Shown: one piece after another, positions 1-8,371 of the stretch
Position numbering within the stretch: the first letter of the stretch is position 1
Layout: each line of letters starts with the position of its first letter
NCBI GenBank assembly: GCA_002721105.1
Contig: PBJL01000015.1
Coordinates: forward strand, 4,649-68,648
DNA length: 64,000 nt
DNA from: Acidiferrobacteraceae bacterium
GTDB lineage: Bacteria > Pseudomonadota > Gammaproteobacteria > Arenicellales > UBA868
Direction: 5' to 3'
Notes under the pieces: model-generated
The model's database searches: none
The model's input: the letters and a program-made list of their open reading frames with translations, nothing else
What the model was told of the DNA's origin: nothing
Made by a program: the position numbers and the translations under genes

Positions 1-74
1 AACAAATCAACAAAACTGATTAGAAAATATTTAATTTTCTTTTGTTTCGCAACAGTTGCTAGATTGATCGCCAT
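1..74 (-). CDS. Glutamine synthetase-family protein, N-terminus only (cut by window edge)
   Basis: Only the first 24 or so codons are present, read leftward off the window. The start ATG lies at 74-72 behind a strong AGGAGAGGAG Shine-Dalgarno run. The peptide begins MAINLATVAK and contains KYFLISFVDL, the opening beta strand typical of type III glutamine synthetase-like enzymes (GlnT, or GmaS gamma-glutamylmethylamide synthetase). It would ligate ammonia or methylamine to glutamate using ATP. It is the last visible gene of the minus-strand operon that begins at 6183, 67 bases after the regulator. GlnT and GmaS cannot be told apart from so little sequence. Confidence 0.6.
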   Translation of the reverse strand, partial: MAINLATVAKQKKIKYFLISFVDL

Positions 75-141
75 AGGTTATCTCCTCTCCTAAAGTGTAC
101 TCTGCAATACAAGTCCTCTGTTTCTAATAGGAACAATCATC

Positions 142-783
142 TCATGAGTCTGAGTTAGGCTCAACGATGAACGAAAGAAAACGAATAGGTAAACGATTAA
201 GATCTTCAGGACCATGAGGAGCATCTGAATCAAAGTATAGCGAATCTCCCATGTTTAATGTATAAACATGGGAGCCGTGCCGATACATCATTTCTCCCTC
301 TAGCATATAAATAAACTCAACTCCTTCATGTTGAAATAGAGGAAACACATCCGATGCTTCTGAGATTACAATTAGGTAAGGCTCAACACGCATCGACCGA
401 TCCCCAACGGAATGACCAAGAAGATGATACTGATGACCAGTGCCGGTGCCGCGCCGATCAATAACCAGTCCTTTACCCGCTTGCACGAAAGATGCTTCGC
501 GATCCTGTTCGTATTTTCTAAACAAAGCCGTTACCGGTACGTTTAGCGCACCAGCAAGCAATTGTAAGGTTGTAAGTGATGGTGATGTCTGGCCATTCTC
601 AATCTTAGAGAGCATTCCCGGTGATAAGCCTGATTGACGGGCAAGATCTGCGATAGTCATGCTAAGTTGCACCCGGTAAATCCTAACTTGTCTGCCGATC
701 GCATCCTCAAGCCTGTTGCCTCTCTTCATAGAAAGAGCTATCGGTCCGCCATCAACTGTCTCAAGTGGGTTTCCCGAAGTCAT
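142..783 (-). CDS. XRE-family regulator with C-terminal cupin domain
   Basis: This is a 213-residue cytoplasmic transcription factor. Residues about 27-88 form a helix-turn-helix of the XRE/Cro type (SGLSPGMLSKIENGQTSPS), and residues about 135-210 form a small cupin barrel that usually senses a small ligand. The architecture is that of PuuR-like regulators of amine and amino-acid catabolism. The gene starts 5 bases after the stop of the upstream flavoprotein gene and precedes the glutamine-synthetase-like gene, so it is probably cotranscribed with the enzymes it controls. A GGAAA/TTTCC repeat upstream of the operon (6257-6281) is a candidate binding site. The ligand is unknown. Confidence 0.85.
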   Translation of the reverse strand: MTSGNPLETVDGGPIALSMKRGNRLEDAIGRQVRIYRVQLSMTIADLARQSGLSPGMLSKIENGQTSPSLTTLQLLAGALNVPVTALFRKYEQDREASFVQAGKGLVIDRRGTGTGHQYHLLGHSVGDRSMRVEPYLIVISEASDVFPLFQHEGVEFIYMLEGEMMYRHGSHVYTLNMGDSLYFDSDAPHGPEDLNRLPIRFLSFIVEPNSDS

Positions 784-788
784 TGGAT

Positions 789-3329
789 TTATTGACCAGT
801 AAATTCTGTCGCCACATTATAGCCAGGTACGGGCACACCAGTCTTGGCGCTAGTTTTAAGAGTAACGCTTCGAAGATCCTCAGGTTCGAGGTTATGAAGT
901 CGTGTTTTTCCGGTGCAACGAGCCATCATAGATGCTTCGCTCGCATTGGCATTAAGGATTGCTTTCAGCGCCTCCGCACGCTCATCTACCGACCGATCCG
1001 ACTGCCAAAAAATCTCGTTGTTATCAATTTTACCGCCCATTGCAAGCGCCGCTGTGACGCCATAAACCACCACGCTAGCTCCCATAGCAATTAACCGAGC
1101 CGCATCAGTTCCAGACCGAACACCGCCACTAAATAATAGCGTAAGTGCTTCTTCTTTTTTCCATTTTCGAAGCACATTAACCGTCATCGACAAGAGTTCA
1201 AAATGGGGCTGCGTTATTAATTCACCGGACCAAGTACCATTATCACCAGTGCTATCAAGAACCAGTAACTGGCAACCCGTCGTAAGAGCAACATCAACTG
1301 CTGGCTCAATTTCTATAGGAAATTTAACACTAAGGCCCTTTAGGGTATCAGCAGAAAAAATCACCTCGTCTTCTTTCAAATCATGACGCCATGGCAGGAT
1401 GTGGCCAGATGCATCTGGGTCAGCTCCCTGATTAGGTTTTAAGATTTGCAGCCAGTTAATTTTAGAATTAGGTTTAGAGCCTCCTATATAACCTACCCCA
1501 TTCTCCTCTATCGCCTGCCAGGTTGCTCGTTTAACTTCTTGCGGTGCATCATCGAACCCACTAATGAGAAAGGGTTGTTCCAACCGGAAATGAGCGCCAA
1601 CTTCAATATCAATGCGGCATGCTTCGCGGTAAGGATCAATAACCAAGCGCGAGAGATTAGCTGGCAAAAAAACAAGGTCATCAAGAGAAGCTGGACGTTG
1701 TGGCGGGTAGGGATTTTCACGCGGCTTAAGCCGTCTTTCTAACATCGCTTGATGTTTATCCAAATCCTCTGGGTGCGTACGCGCCATCGAAAACAGGTCT
1801 TCTCTATGACGCACTGAGTAATCTGTGGATCCAGTTTCTGCATCACAACGATAACAGCGAGCCGCTTCCCGCATAGCCGCTGATTCATCATAAGTATCTT
1901 CAATTTCAGGAAACGTTTCGGGCTCATCGCCAACACCATGAAATATAGGCTCTTCCAATCCAAGCTGTTCCCATTCCAGATCCTGAGCGACCGGCACTCG
2001 TCGAGTACGGTACGGCGTACGATACGCTATGGGTTGATCAATCTTATCTAGCGCTGCCTGAATGTAATAAGCTGCTCGTTGTCCATGATGCATAGCCATT
2101 ACAATAGTTGATCCCCCAAACGCGCCGTCACCAGCTGCAAAGACTTTCGGATCTTTTGTCCGCATACTTGCGAAATCTGTTTGCACTCGGTCTAAATCTA
2201 TGAATCCTGCTGAATCCAAAACTTTGTTACCCGCTTTTTGCCCTACAGCCGCAATTACCATTCCGCAGGAAATCTCAAAGTTGCTGTTCTCAACAATAAC
2301 TGGTGAACGTCGTCCGTCTTCTTCGAGCAAACCTGGTTCGGTTCGCATGCATTGCAGCAATAGGTTATCTCCCTCGATCCTGATGCCGGTCTGTAGGGTG
2401 TTGTAAATGAATTCGATGCCTTCTTTTTGTGCATGATGCAGTTCGATCTTCCGTGCAGGAATTTCATCCGGCCCCCGACGATAAACTACTTTCACAATCT
2501 TGCATCCCGGAAGTCGGAGCGCGGCTCTACACGCATCCATGGCGACATCACCCCCACCGACTACAATGACCGTATGAGGTAACGTAGGGCGCTCGCCATC
2601 ATTAATTCGGCGAAGAAAACTCACGCCATCTTCCACGTTGGGATGGTCTTCACCCTGAATACCCATGGGTTTTCCCCACCACGCACCAATGGTCAGTAAC
2701 ACAGCATCGTGGCACTGTTTAAGTTCATCTAACATAACGTCACGGCCAAGTGCAGTGTTAAGGCGCACAGTGAGACCAAGGCACTGATGCTGTAACCGTT
2801 GGATATCCTCATCGATAATACCTGACGGTAATCGGAAGTGCGGAATGCCCCAAACCATTGTGCCACCAATTCGGTCAGTCATTTCATATAAAGTAACTGA
2901 AAATCCTGCCTTGCAAAGGTCGAACGCAGCGGTCAGGCCGGCAGGGCCAGACCCCACGATCCCAATAGATTCCGGACGAGAAACCATGAACTGAGTCTTT
3001 GGAAGATCGTGCCCCAATTTGTCCATCACAAAACGCTTTAGATTGCGGATCTGAACTGCGCCATCGCTAGACTCCCGCCTACATGCAGGTTCGCAAGGCG
3101 CGTCACATACGCGCCCACAAATTGAGCTCAAAGGATTAGTCGCGGTGATTGCCTCGAAGGCCTCACTATATTTTTTTTCCCAGATGAATCCAATGTAGGA
3201 TGGTGCGTCGGTGCCTACTGGGCAAGCCACCTGGCATGGTGCTGGGACATAGTGTGAGTCTGCGGTATCATCAGAAAGCCCAGGCGGGGATACTGGGACA
3301 CTAATCCGGTCAAGATCATAGACGCTCAT
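789..3329 (-). CDS. GltD-like FAD/NAD(P)H oxidoreductase fused to a C-terminal glutamate-synthase-like barrel
   Basis: The 846-residue protein has three parts. Residues about 30-110 carry cysteine motifs of the GltD/dihydropyrimidine dehydrogenase Fe-S domain (CQVACPVGTD, then CGRVCDAPCEPAC). Residues about 120-450 hold FAD and NAD(P)H Rossmann motifs (GIVGSGPAGLTAA, VVVGGGDVAMDA). Residues about 550-846 look like an FMN-type half barrel of the glutamate synthase family (LLFSGGVRSGTDAARLIAMG) but lack its Fe-S cysteine cluster. It probably feeds NAD(P)H electrons to the next protein, as GltD does for GltB. The usual small subunit is about 470 residues, so the extra domain is unusual. Its start overlaps the upstream stop as ATGA. 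Confidence 0.8.
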   Translation of the reverse strand: MSVYDLDRISVPVSPPGLSDDTADSHYVPAPCQVACPVGTDAPSYIGFIWEKKYSEAFEAITATNPLSSICGRVCDAPCEPACRRESSDGAVQIRNLKRFVMDKLGHDLPKTQFMVSRPESIGIVGSGPAGLTAAFDLCKAGFSVTLYEMTDRIGGTMVWGIPHFRLPSGIIDEDIQRLQHQCLGLTVRLNTALGRDVMLDELKQCHDAVLLTIGAWWGKPMGIQGEDHPNVEDGVSFLRRINDGERPTLPHTVIVVGGGDVAMDACRAALRLPGCKIVKVVYRRGPDEIPARKIELHHAQKEGIEFIYNTLQTGIRIEGDNLLLQCMRTEPGLLEEDGRRSPVIVENSNFEISCGMVIAAVGQKAGNKVLDSAGFIDLDRVQTDFASMRTKDPKVFAAGDGAFGGSTIVMAMHHGQRAAYYIQAALDKIDQPIAYRTPYRTRRVPVAQDLEWEQLGLEEPIFHGVGDEPETFPEIEDTYDESAAMREAARCYRCDAETGSTDYSVRHREDLFSMARTHPEDLDKHQAMLERRLKPRENPYPPQRPASLDDLVFLPANLSRLVIDPYREACRIDIEVGAHFRLEQPFLISGFDDAPQEVKRATWQAIEENGVGYIGGSKPNSKINWLQILKPNQGADPDASGHILPWRHDLKEDEVIFSADTLKGLSVKFPIEIEPAVDVALTTGCQLLVLDSTGDNGTWSGELITQPHFELLSMTVNVLRKWKKEEALTLLFSGGVRSGTDAARLIAMGASVVVYGVTAALAMGGKIDNNEIFWQSDRSVDERAEALKAILNANASEASMMARCTGKTRLHNLEPEDLRSVTLKTSAKTGVPVPGYNVATEFTGQ

Positions 3330-5284
3330 AACGACGCCCCTGCTTCCAATGAGACTGAGTCAGTCGCCACTGGTTCATAAGGTAATCCAGTAATGTTGGC
3401 AGCCTCCGGCGTTAGCGCTACAAGATCACCCCGATTCAAATGTCTAACATTATCGTAGCCCAGAGCTAGGGTAATAGCAGCAATTTGCCAACGCACGCTC
3501 TCAAGAAAGCGGTGAATATTGCCCGCTTCAACTGTGGGTTGGTAACGCTTTTCGTGCTCCGGATCTTGAGTAGCGATACCTGTCACGCATTGCCCTACAT
3601 GGCACTGCATACAGGAGATACATCCTCCAGCAACAATCACCGATGTTCCAAATGCGACGGCGTCTGCACCCAAACATAGTGCCTTGATAGCATCGACACC
3701 ATCTCGAAGGCCGCCCATCAGCACTAATTGGATCTTGTCTCGCGCATCGATTTCTTCAAGCGCTTCGATAGCTTCAATGATTGCAGGTAACGTTGGTATT
3801 CCAACATTATCAATAACCTCAGCGCTTCCTGCGCCAGTTGAGCCCTGCATGCCGTCAAGCTCTACGAAATCGAAACCATCTTTTGACGCGATCTTGATAT
3901 CATCTCGGATGCGTCCAGCACCGAGTTTGACACTTACCGGCACCTGATAACCCGTCGCCTCCCGAAACTCCTCTACCTTAATTACCAAGTCATCCGCACC
4001 AAGGATATCCGGGTGCCTCGAAGGTGACCGAAGATCAATCCCAGAAGGGATGCCTCGAATTTTAGCTAGTTCAGGTGTCACCTTCTTCGCCATAAGTTGC
4101 CCGCCTAAACCTGGCTTAGCACCTTGAGAGATATAAATCTCCAAAGCATCAGCACGACGAATATCATGAATATTCCAACCAAGGCGACCACCCAGACATT
4201 GAAAAATTAGTTGTCCAGCCGCGTCACGTTGCGCATCACTCATGCCGCCTTCGCCGGTATTTTCGGCAATACCCGACATGGCTGATGCCATCGCAATCGC
4301 ATACTTGGTTGATCGACTCAAAGCGCCGTAACTCATAGGCGCGATCATTACAGGCATACTCAGCCGCAACGGTTGAGCGCCATTTATTCCACCAATCTCA
4401 GTAGCCATATATACTTTTTTAATGACATCTCGATCTATGCTAGCACTAGTAAAATGTTTGCGGAAACCGATGTCACTTAAGTGGGGTAACGGTCGGGCGC
4501 CACCGTAACCTCGAATACGATACCGGCCGCTTTGAGCTTTTATGGCAATATCTTCCTGAATTTTGGGGTTCCAGTATTCTGAGTCTCCAGAAAAACTATG
4601 GAATGGAATACTGCGCACTGGCATTTCGGCTGAACCATAACGTAGTTTTTTCCCTGCGTTAATGATCTTAGAAAACCCTTTGGGCGCTTTGATCTCATAA
4701 CGATCAAGAAACTCATTGATGCCTTCAATCTCCGTTTGTTCAAGATCGGTCAGCATCGCATCAGAACCAAGGTCTTGCACTCTTCCAGCAACAAAAATTT
4801 CGCCACTTGACATGTCTTCACCGACCCGTTCACCGGAATCACCTATAATAATGATAGTACCGCCATACATCATATAACCTGCCATAAAATTAGCGTTACC
4901 CGCACAACACAAAGTTCCAGCTTTCATGACCTGCCCAGCACGGGAGCCCATATTGCCTTTGATCACAATCTCGGCACCTCGAATAGCTACACCGGGAATT
5001 GCTCCAGCATTCCCTCCGACAATAACGGATCCACTATACATATTGTCACCAACACCCCAGCCAACGTTGTGAGAAATATTGAAATGCGCTTGATCAGTAA
5101 GTCCGGCACAAAAATAACCGGCTGATCCTTTAACAGTAACATTGATTGGAGCAGTGAGGCCAACACCGATGTGATGACGAGCATCCGGATTCAAGATCTC
5201 GACATCTTCTCCGGTCTCCGCTAGTGCTCGTAACTGAACATTCGCATCACGGACACTTATCTCTGCTAAATCGAGCGAGACCAT
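3326..5284 (-). CDS. Glutamate synthase-like protein: GXGXG domain followed by FMN-binding barrel
   Basis: The protein has 652 residues. Residues about 1-215 are a right-handed GXGXG beta-helix with repeated Gly-rich turns (GNAGAIPG, GNMGSRAG, GDSGERVG). Residues about 270-620 are the FMN-binding alpha/beta barrel, with GGLRDGVDAIKALCLGADAV and a cysteine cluster CISCMQCHVGQC for an Fe-S centre. In bacterial GltB the GXGXG domain comes last; here it precedes the barrel, as if GlxC+GlxD or MgsB+MgsC were fused. With the separate glutaminase gene upstream (overlapping by 19 bases) it would form a split glutamate synthase or N-methylglutamate synthase. The acceptor substrate cannot be read from sequence. 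Confidence 0.85.
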   Translation of the reverse strand: MVSLDLAEISVRDANVQLRALAETGEDVEILNPDARHHIGVGLTAPINVTVKGSAGYFCAGLTDQAHFNISHNVGWGVGDNMYSGSVIVGGNAGAIPGVAIRGAEIVIKGNMGSRAGQVMKAGTLCCAGNANFMAGYMMYGGTIIIIGDSGERVGEDMSSGEIFVAGRVQDLGSDAMLTDLEQTEIEGINEFLDRYEIKAPKGFSKIINAGKKLRYGSAEMPVRSIPFHSFSGDSEYWNPKIQEDIAIKAQSGRYRIRGYGGARPLPHLSDIGFRKHFTSASIDRDVIKKVYMATEIGGINGAQPLRLSMPVMIAPMSYGALSRSTKYAIAMASAMSGIAENTGEGGMSDAQRDAAGQLIFQCLGGRLGWNIHDIRRADALEIYISQGAKPGLGGQLMAKKVTPELAKIRGIPSGIDLRSPSRHPDILGADDLVIKVEEFREATGYQVPVSVKLGAGRIRDDIKIASKDGFDFVELDGMQGSTGAGSAEVIDNVGIPTLPAIIEAIEALEEIDARDKIQLVLMGGLRDGVDAIKALCLGADAVAFGTSVIVAGGCISCMQCHVGQCVTGIATQDPEHEKRYQPTVEAGNIHRFLESVRWQIAAITLALGYDNVRHLNRGDLVALTPEAANITGLPYEPVATDSVSLEAGASL

Positions 5285-6183
5285 GTAGCGTAAGTGCCTG
5301 GTGCAGGCTCATGGGTATTCAATGCACGACCTGGGAAAAGACGGTTCAACGACACTTCTTCAGAGGCGATTGCAACCAAATCATCATCCTCGTACATGAT
5401 CATTGGTTTAGCTGCAAGACGGTCTTTTGCATATCCAATTTCATCCTCGGTCGAAACTAGAAAGGAAAAAGTACCATCGAGGTCATCGATCGACGTCGAC
5501 AAAGCGTCTTGAAGCTGTGCACCATTTGCCAGCTTGTCGGCGAGATATACAGCAATCAGTTCGCTGTCATTGTCTGTTGTAAATACAAAACCACGCTGCT
5601 CCAGGCGACGGCGCATCTTCCAGTAATTGGTAATCTGTCCATTGTGAACAATTGCGACATCAGCAAACCCGGTGGCCCAGAATGGATGCGCCGCCTCCGG
5701 CTTTACATCACTTTCTGTCGCTAATCGTACATGGCCCAAACCATGTGTGCCATGAAATTTATTAACATGATATCGATCATCCACATCGTAAGCACTACCA
5801 ACGTCTTTAACGATCTCTAAACTAGTGCCGATTGAAATGACCTTGGCAGTTTGTTCCAATCCGTATGACAATTTTTGAACATCGCCGTCATAGTGGATAG
5901 TCACATTGTAATTATCCCATGCATGGGATTCGTCTTCGATAGATGCGCCGAGCTCAATGAGTCTCTTGCGAATTGTTGCGATAGAGGATTCAACCGTTGG
6001 TTCAACCATCGAATCAATAAAAAAACGGAGTTTCAAGCGTCCCGAGGGCTCTGGAGAATAAAGAGCGAACCCTGTCGAATCTGGTCCTCGGTGCTGACAA
6101 CCATCAAGCATCCGTATCAGGGCTTCACCAGTTTTGAAATCCTGACTGCTTTTCCGATACATCAAACCTGCAATGCCACACAT
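5266..6183 (-). CDS. Class II glutamine amidotransferase (GlxB/MgsA-type glutaminase subunit)
   Basis: The start is set at 6183, where MCGIAGLMYR follows an AGGAAG Shine-Dalgarno. This exposes Cys2 as the N-terminal nucleophile after Met removal; a longer reading from 6219 would bury it. About 305 residues follow, with Ntn-amidotransferase motifs HRGPDSTGF, GHVRLAT, HNGQITNY and TDNDSELIA. The protein should hydrolyse glutamine and pass ammonia (or another amine) to the FMN barrel protein encoded next. It is the first gene of the operon and faces the 434-base region shared with ubiG. The same domain also occurs in PurF and GlmS, but its length and neighbours fit a glutamate-synthase subunit. 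Confidence 0.88.
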   Translation of the reverse strand: MCGIAGLMYRKSSQDFKTGEALIRMLDGCQHRGPDSTGFALYSPEPSGRLKLRFFIDSMVEPTVESSIATIRKRLIELGASIEDESHAWDNYNVTIHYDGDVQKLSYGLEQTAKVISIGTSLEIVKDVGSAYDVDDRYHVNKFHGTHGLGHVRLATESDVKPEAAHPFWATGFADVAIVHNGQITNYWKMRRRLEQRGFVFTTDNDSELIAVYLADKLANGAQLQDALSTSIDDLDGTFSFLVSTEDEIGYAKDRLAAKPMIMYEDDDLVAIASEEVSLNRLFPGRALNTHEPAPGTYATWSRSI

Positions 6184-6256
6184 AGATGTCTTCCTTTTTT
6201 TGCACAATTTAGTATGCATGTGAGATTACGCCCAACCCACAAAAAATTCAACTAGT

Positions 6257-6281
6257 GGAAAAATTGTTTCCTTTGAGGAAA
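6257..6281. promoter_or_regulatory. Phased inverted repeats, candidate operator of the amidotransferase operon
   Basis: The plus strand reads GGAAA-N5-TTTCC-N5-GGAAA. This makes two overlapping inverted repeats with a strict 10-base period, so the arms lie on one face of the helix. The element sits about 75-100 bases upstream of the operon's first start codon and just left of a TACAAT box on the opposite strand. The XRE-cupin regulator of the same operon is the obvious candidate ligand, but that is inference. Confidence 0.45.
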
Positions 6282-6290
6282 GGATACAAT

Positions 6291-6396
6291 AGAGCACCTC
6301 TCCTTGCGGATGCTACGAGCTAGGGACCCATTTCTTGATTTTTAGGATAAATTTCTGCCGTATTATCTGTTTATGAGCCTTAAACGGCTCTTTTTT
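6291..6396 (+). ncRNA. Candidate small RNA, GGA-rich, ending in an intrinsic terminator
   Basis: A TACAAT -10-like box at 6285-6290 precedes a segment with GGA at several sites (gcGGAtg, agGGAcc, taGGAta) and a terminator at its end. Repeated GGA motifs are the hallmark of CsrA/RsmA-sequestering RNAs, but only three lie within the predicted transcript and no good -35 box is visible. The alternative is a prematurely terminated ubiG leader. The 5' end is a guess. Confidence 0.25.
6375..6396 (+). terminator. Rho-independent terminator
   Basis: GAGCC (6375-6379) pairs with GGCTC (6386-6390) around a 6-base loop and is followed directly by six Ts. It points rightward but lies 220 bases before ubiG with no ORF in front of it, so it ends an unannotated transcript or attenuates the ubiG leader. 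Confidence 0.65.
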
Positions 6397-6617
6397 AACA
6401 ATAGGCTCGTATGATATACAAACCCCTAGACCAGATGCATTATAAAAAAATACCTTTAAATTGTTGCCTCTCAAAATATGTGAGCGATTCACGGGGTTCG
6501 CAGGATCAAAAAAGTGAGTTCTTCTAATTTAGCAATCATTCCTTCGGCTTACACTTCGCTACCTGTTATCGTTAGCAGCCTCAACCTTCTCTAATCGTTG
6601 ACACAAAATTTAGTACA

Positions 6618-7379
6618 ATGGTTCAAATTCATGCCTTTTTAATCTCCACTAACTTTAAGCCATCTAGCTCACCCGTGAAAAATGTCGACAATAGAGAAAT
6701 AGATCAATTCGAAGAATTGGCTAGCCGATGGTGGGATCCGGAAGGATCATTTAAGCCTCTTCACAAAATTAATCCTCTCAGACTTGGCTATATCGAAGAA
6801 CATGTTGCCCTGAGTGGTAAGCAGGTATTGGATTTGGGATGTGGAGGTGGCATTTTGGCAGAAGCGATGAGCGAGAAAGAAGCGGATGTTATAGGGGTCG
6901 ATGCGGCATCCGCTTCGATTGCGGTAGCACAGCTTCATGCTAAAGAAACAAACACAAAAACAGTCTATAGACGTGGTACGGCTGAAGATTTATTGGAAAC
7001 ACATGAAAATTTTTTCGATGTAGTGACGTGCATGGAAATGCTAGAACATGTACCTAAACCAGATATAATTGTTGCTACCTGTGCCCGTTTGGTTCGACCC
7101 GGTGGTTCCCTGTTTTTTTCAACAATTAACCGTAATCCTCGCGCCTGGTTGCTAGCGATTGTTGGTGCTGAATATGCCTTAGGTCTTTTGCCCCGAGGAA
7201 CCCATAGATACGATAGGTTTATAAAACCTTCAGAAATGAATGAGTGGGCTTCTTGCGTTGGTTTAAAACTGAATGGCTTGATTGGGCTTCACTATAATCC
7301 CATTAACGAACAGTATCGCATCGGACCTGGAATCGAGGTAAACTATATTGCACATTTCCTTCGTCCTGCTGAATTGTGA
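6618..7379 (+). CDS. ubiG: Ubiquinone biosynthesis O-methyltransferase UbiG
   Basis: UbiG carries out both SAM-dependent O-methylations in ubiquinone synthesis, probably as part of a membrane-associated Ubi complex. The 253-residue protein shows the family hallmarks: SRWWDPEGSFKPLH near residue 35, the SAM-binding loop VLDLGCGGGILAE, VTCMEMLEHVP, and FFSTINRNPRAW. It is about 13 residues longer than E. coli UbiG at the N-terminus. No good Shine-Dalgarno precedes the ATG, and a GTG at codon 20 is an alternative start. The gene stands alone, divergent from the amidotransferase operon and convergent with etfA. Ubiquinone is the final acceptor for electrons from the neighbouring ETF. Confidence 0.93.
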   Translation: MVQIHAFLISTNFKPSSSPVKNVDNREIDQFEELASRWWDPEGSFKPLHKINPLRLGYIEEHVALSGKQVLDLGCGGGILAEAMSEKEADVIGVDAASASIAVAQLHAKETNTKTVYRRGTAEDLLETHENFFDVVTCMEMLEHVPKPDIIVATCARLVRPGGSLFFSTINRNPRAWLLAIVGAEYALGLLPRGTHRYDRFIKPSEMNEWASCVGLKLNGLIGLHYNPINEQYRIGPGIEVNYIAHFLRPAEL

Positions 7380-7430
7380 AGTTGGTCTTACCTTCAACAC
7401 TCGACCCAACAATCTATCCGACACCTCTGA

Positions 7431-8369
7431 TCACTCAATGTCTAGCGCTTCATCAAGCTCAGGAAGCGCTACAAATAAGTCTTCAACCCATCCATAGTCG
7501 GCTATTTGAAAAATAGGTGCATCTTCATCCTTATTGATGGCTACAATCACTTTCGAATCCTTCATTCCCGCTAAATGCTGTATAGCCCCCGATATACCAA
7601 CTGCGATATATAACTGTGGTGCCACTACTTTTCCTGTCTGGCCAACCTGATAATCATTCGGTACATAACCTGCATCAACAGCGGCCCTCGATGCGCCGAC
7701 TGCCGCACCGAGCTTATCTGCAATCCGCTCTAACATTGAAAAATTGTCTCCACTTTGCATACCGCGACCGCCCGAAATCACTATACCTGCAGATGTAAGC
7801 TCGGGTCGCTCACTTGGAGTCAACTCCTGGCCCACAAACTCTGCTACAGGATCCCCTAAAATAGAATCGATTATCTCTATAGTGCCAACGCCACCATCCA
7901 TTGAAACCGGATCAAAAGACGTTGAGCGCACGGTAATAACCTTAATTTCGTCAGAAGATTCCACTACGGCCATCGCATTACCTGCATATATAGGACGTAC
8001 AAAAACTCTTTCGGATTGAATATCACTAATATCTGAAATTTGCTGTACATCTAACATTGCAGATACGCGGGGAAGTAGGTTTTTACCAAATGTCGATGCT
8101 GATGACATTACGTACTTATATCGCGCAGCGTGATGGACGACCAAAGGGGCCAGAACTTCTGGCAAATCGTTGGCATAAGCTGCATCATCTGCCAAATAAA
8201 CTGTTTTTACTCCTTGTATTTGTTTACATATATCAGCTAGTTGAGTGCAGTTATGCCCTACCAACAATAAGTCCACTTCATCGGTAATTTTTTGACCCGC
8301 ACTTATAGTATTCAGTGTTGAAGCTTTAATCTCAACGTTATCGTGCTCACAAATGACTAGTACACTCAT
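7431..8369 (-). CDS. etfA: Electron transfer flavoprotein alpha subunit
   Basis: This is the FAD-binding subunit of the soluble ETF heterodimer, which takes electrons from flavoprotein dehydrogenases and passes them to ETF-ubiquinone oxidoreductase. The C-terminal FAD domain is clear (residues about 190-310), with [33 protein letters not shown] and [12 protein letters not shown]. The ATG at 8369 lies 2 bases after the etfB stop; a TTG at 8375 would overlap it. The order dehydrogenase-etfB-etfA on one strand suggests this ETF is dedicated to the DMGDH-like enzyme upstream rather than to fatty-acid oxidation. Confidence 0.93.
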   Translation of the reverse strand: MSVLVICEHDNVEIKASTLNTISAGQKITDEVDLLLVGHNCTQLADICKQIQGVKTVYLADDAAYANDLPEVLAPLVVHHAARYKYVMSSASTFGKNLLPRVSAMLDVQQISDISDIQSERVFVRPIYAGNAMAVVESSDEIKVITVRSTSFDPVSMDGGVGTIEIIDSILGDPVAEFVGQELTPSERPELTSAGIVISGGRGMQSGDNFSMLERIADKLGAAVGASRAAVDAGYVPNDYQVGQTGKVVAPQLYIAVGISGAIQHLAGMKDSKVIVAINKDEDAPIFQIADYGWVEDLFVALPELDEALDIE

Positions 8370-8371
8370 TA

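Larger units (their letters stand above)
6184..6617. other. 434-base intergenic region between divergent amidotransferase operon and ubiG
   Basis: No ORF of note lies here. The left part carries a GGAAA/TTTCC repeat (6257-6281). On the plus strand a TACAAT box (6285-6290) is followed by a GGA-rich stretch and a rho-independent terminator (6375-6396), suggesting a short transcript independent of ubiG. Nothing convincing was seen from 6397 to 6617 beyond AT-rich leader sequence before ubiG, which lacks a clear Shine-Dalgarno. Confidence 0.6.

Noticed and set aside
5284..6219. Longer N-terminus of the amidotransferase starting at 6219
   Set aside because: It would bury the Cys2 nucleophile and lacks a Shine-Dalgarno, whereas 6183 has both features.
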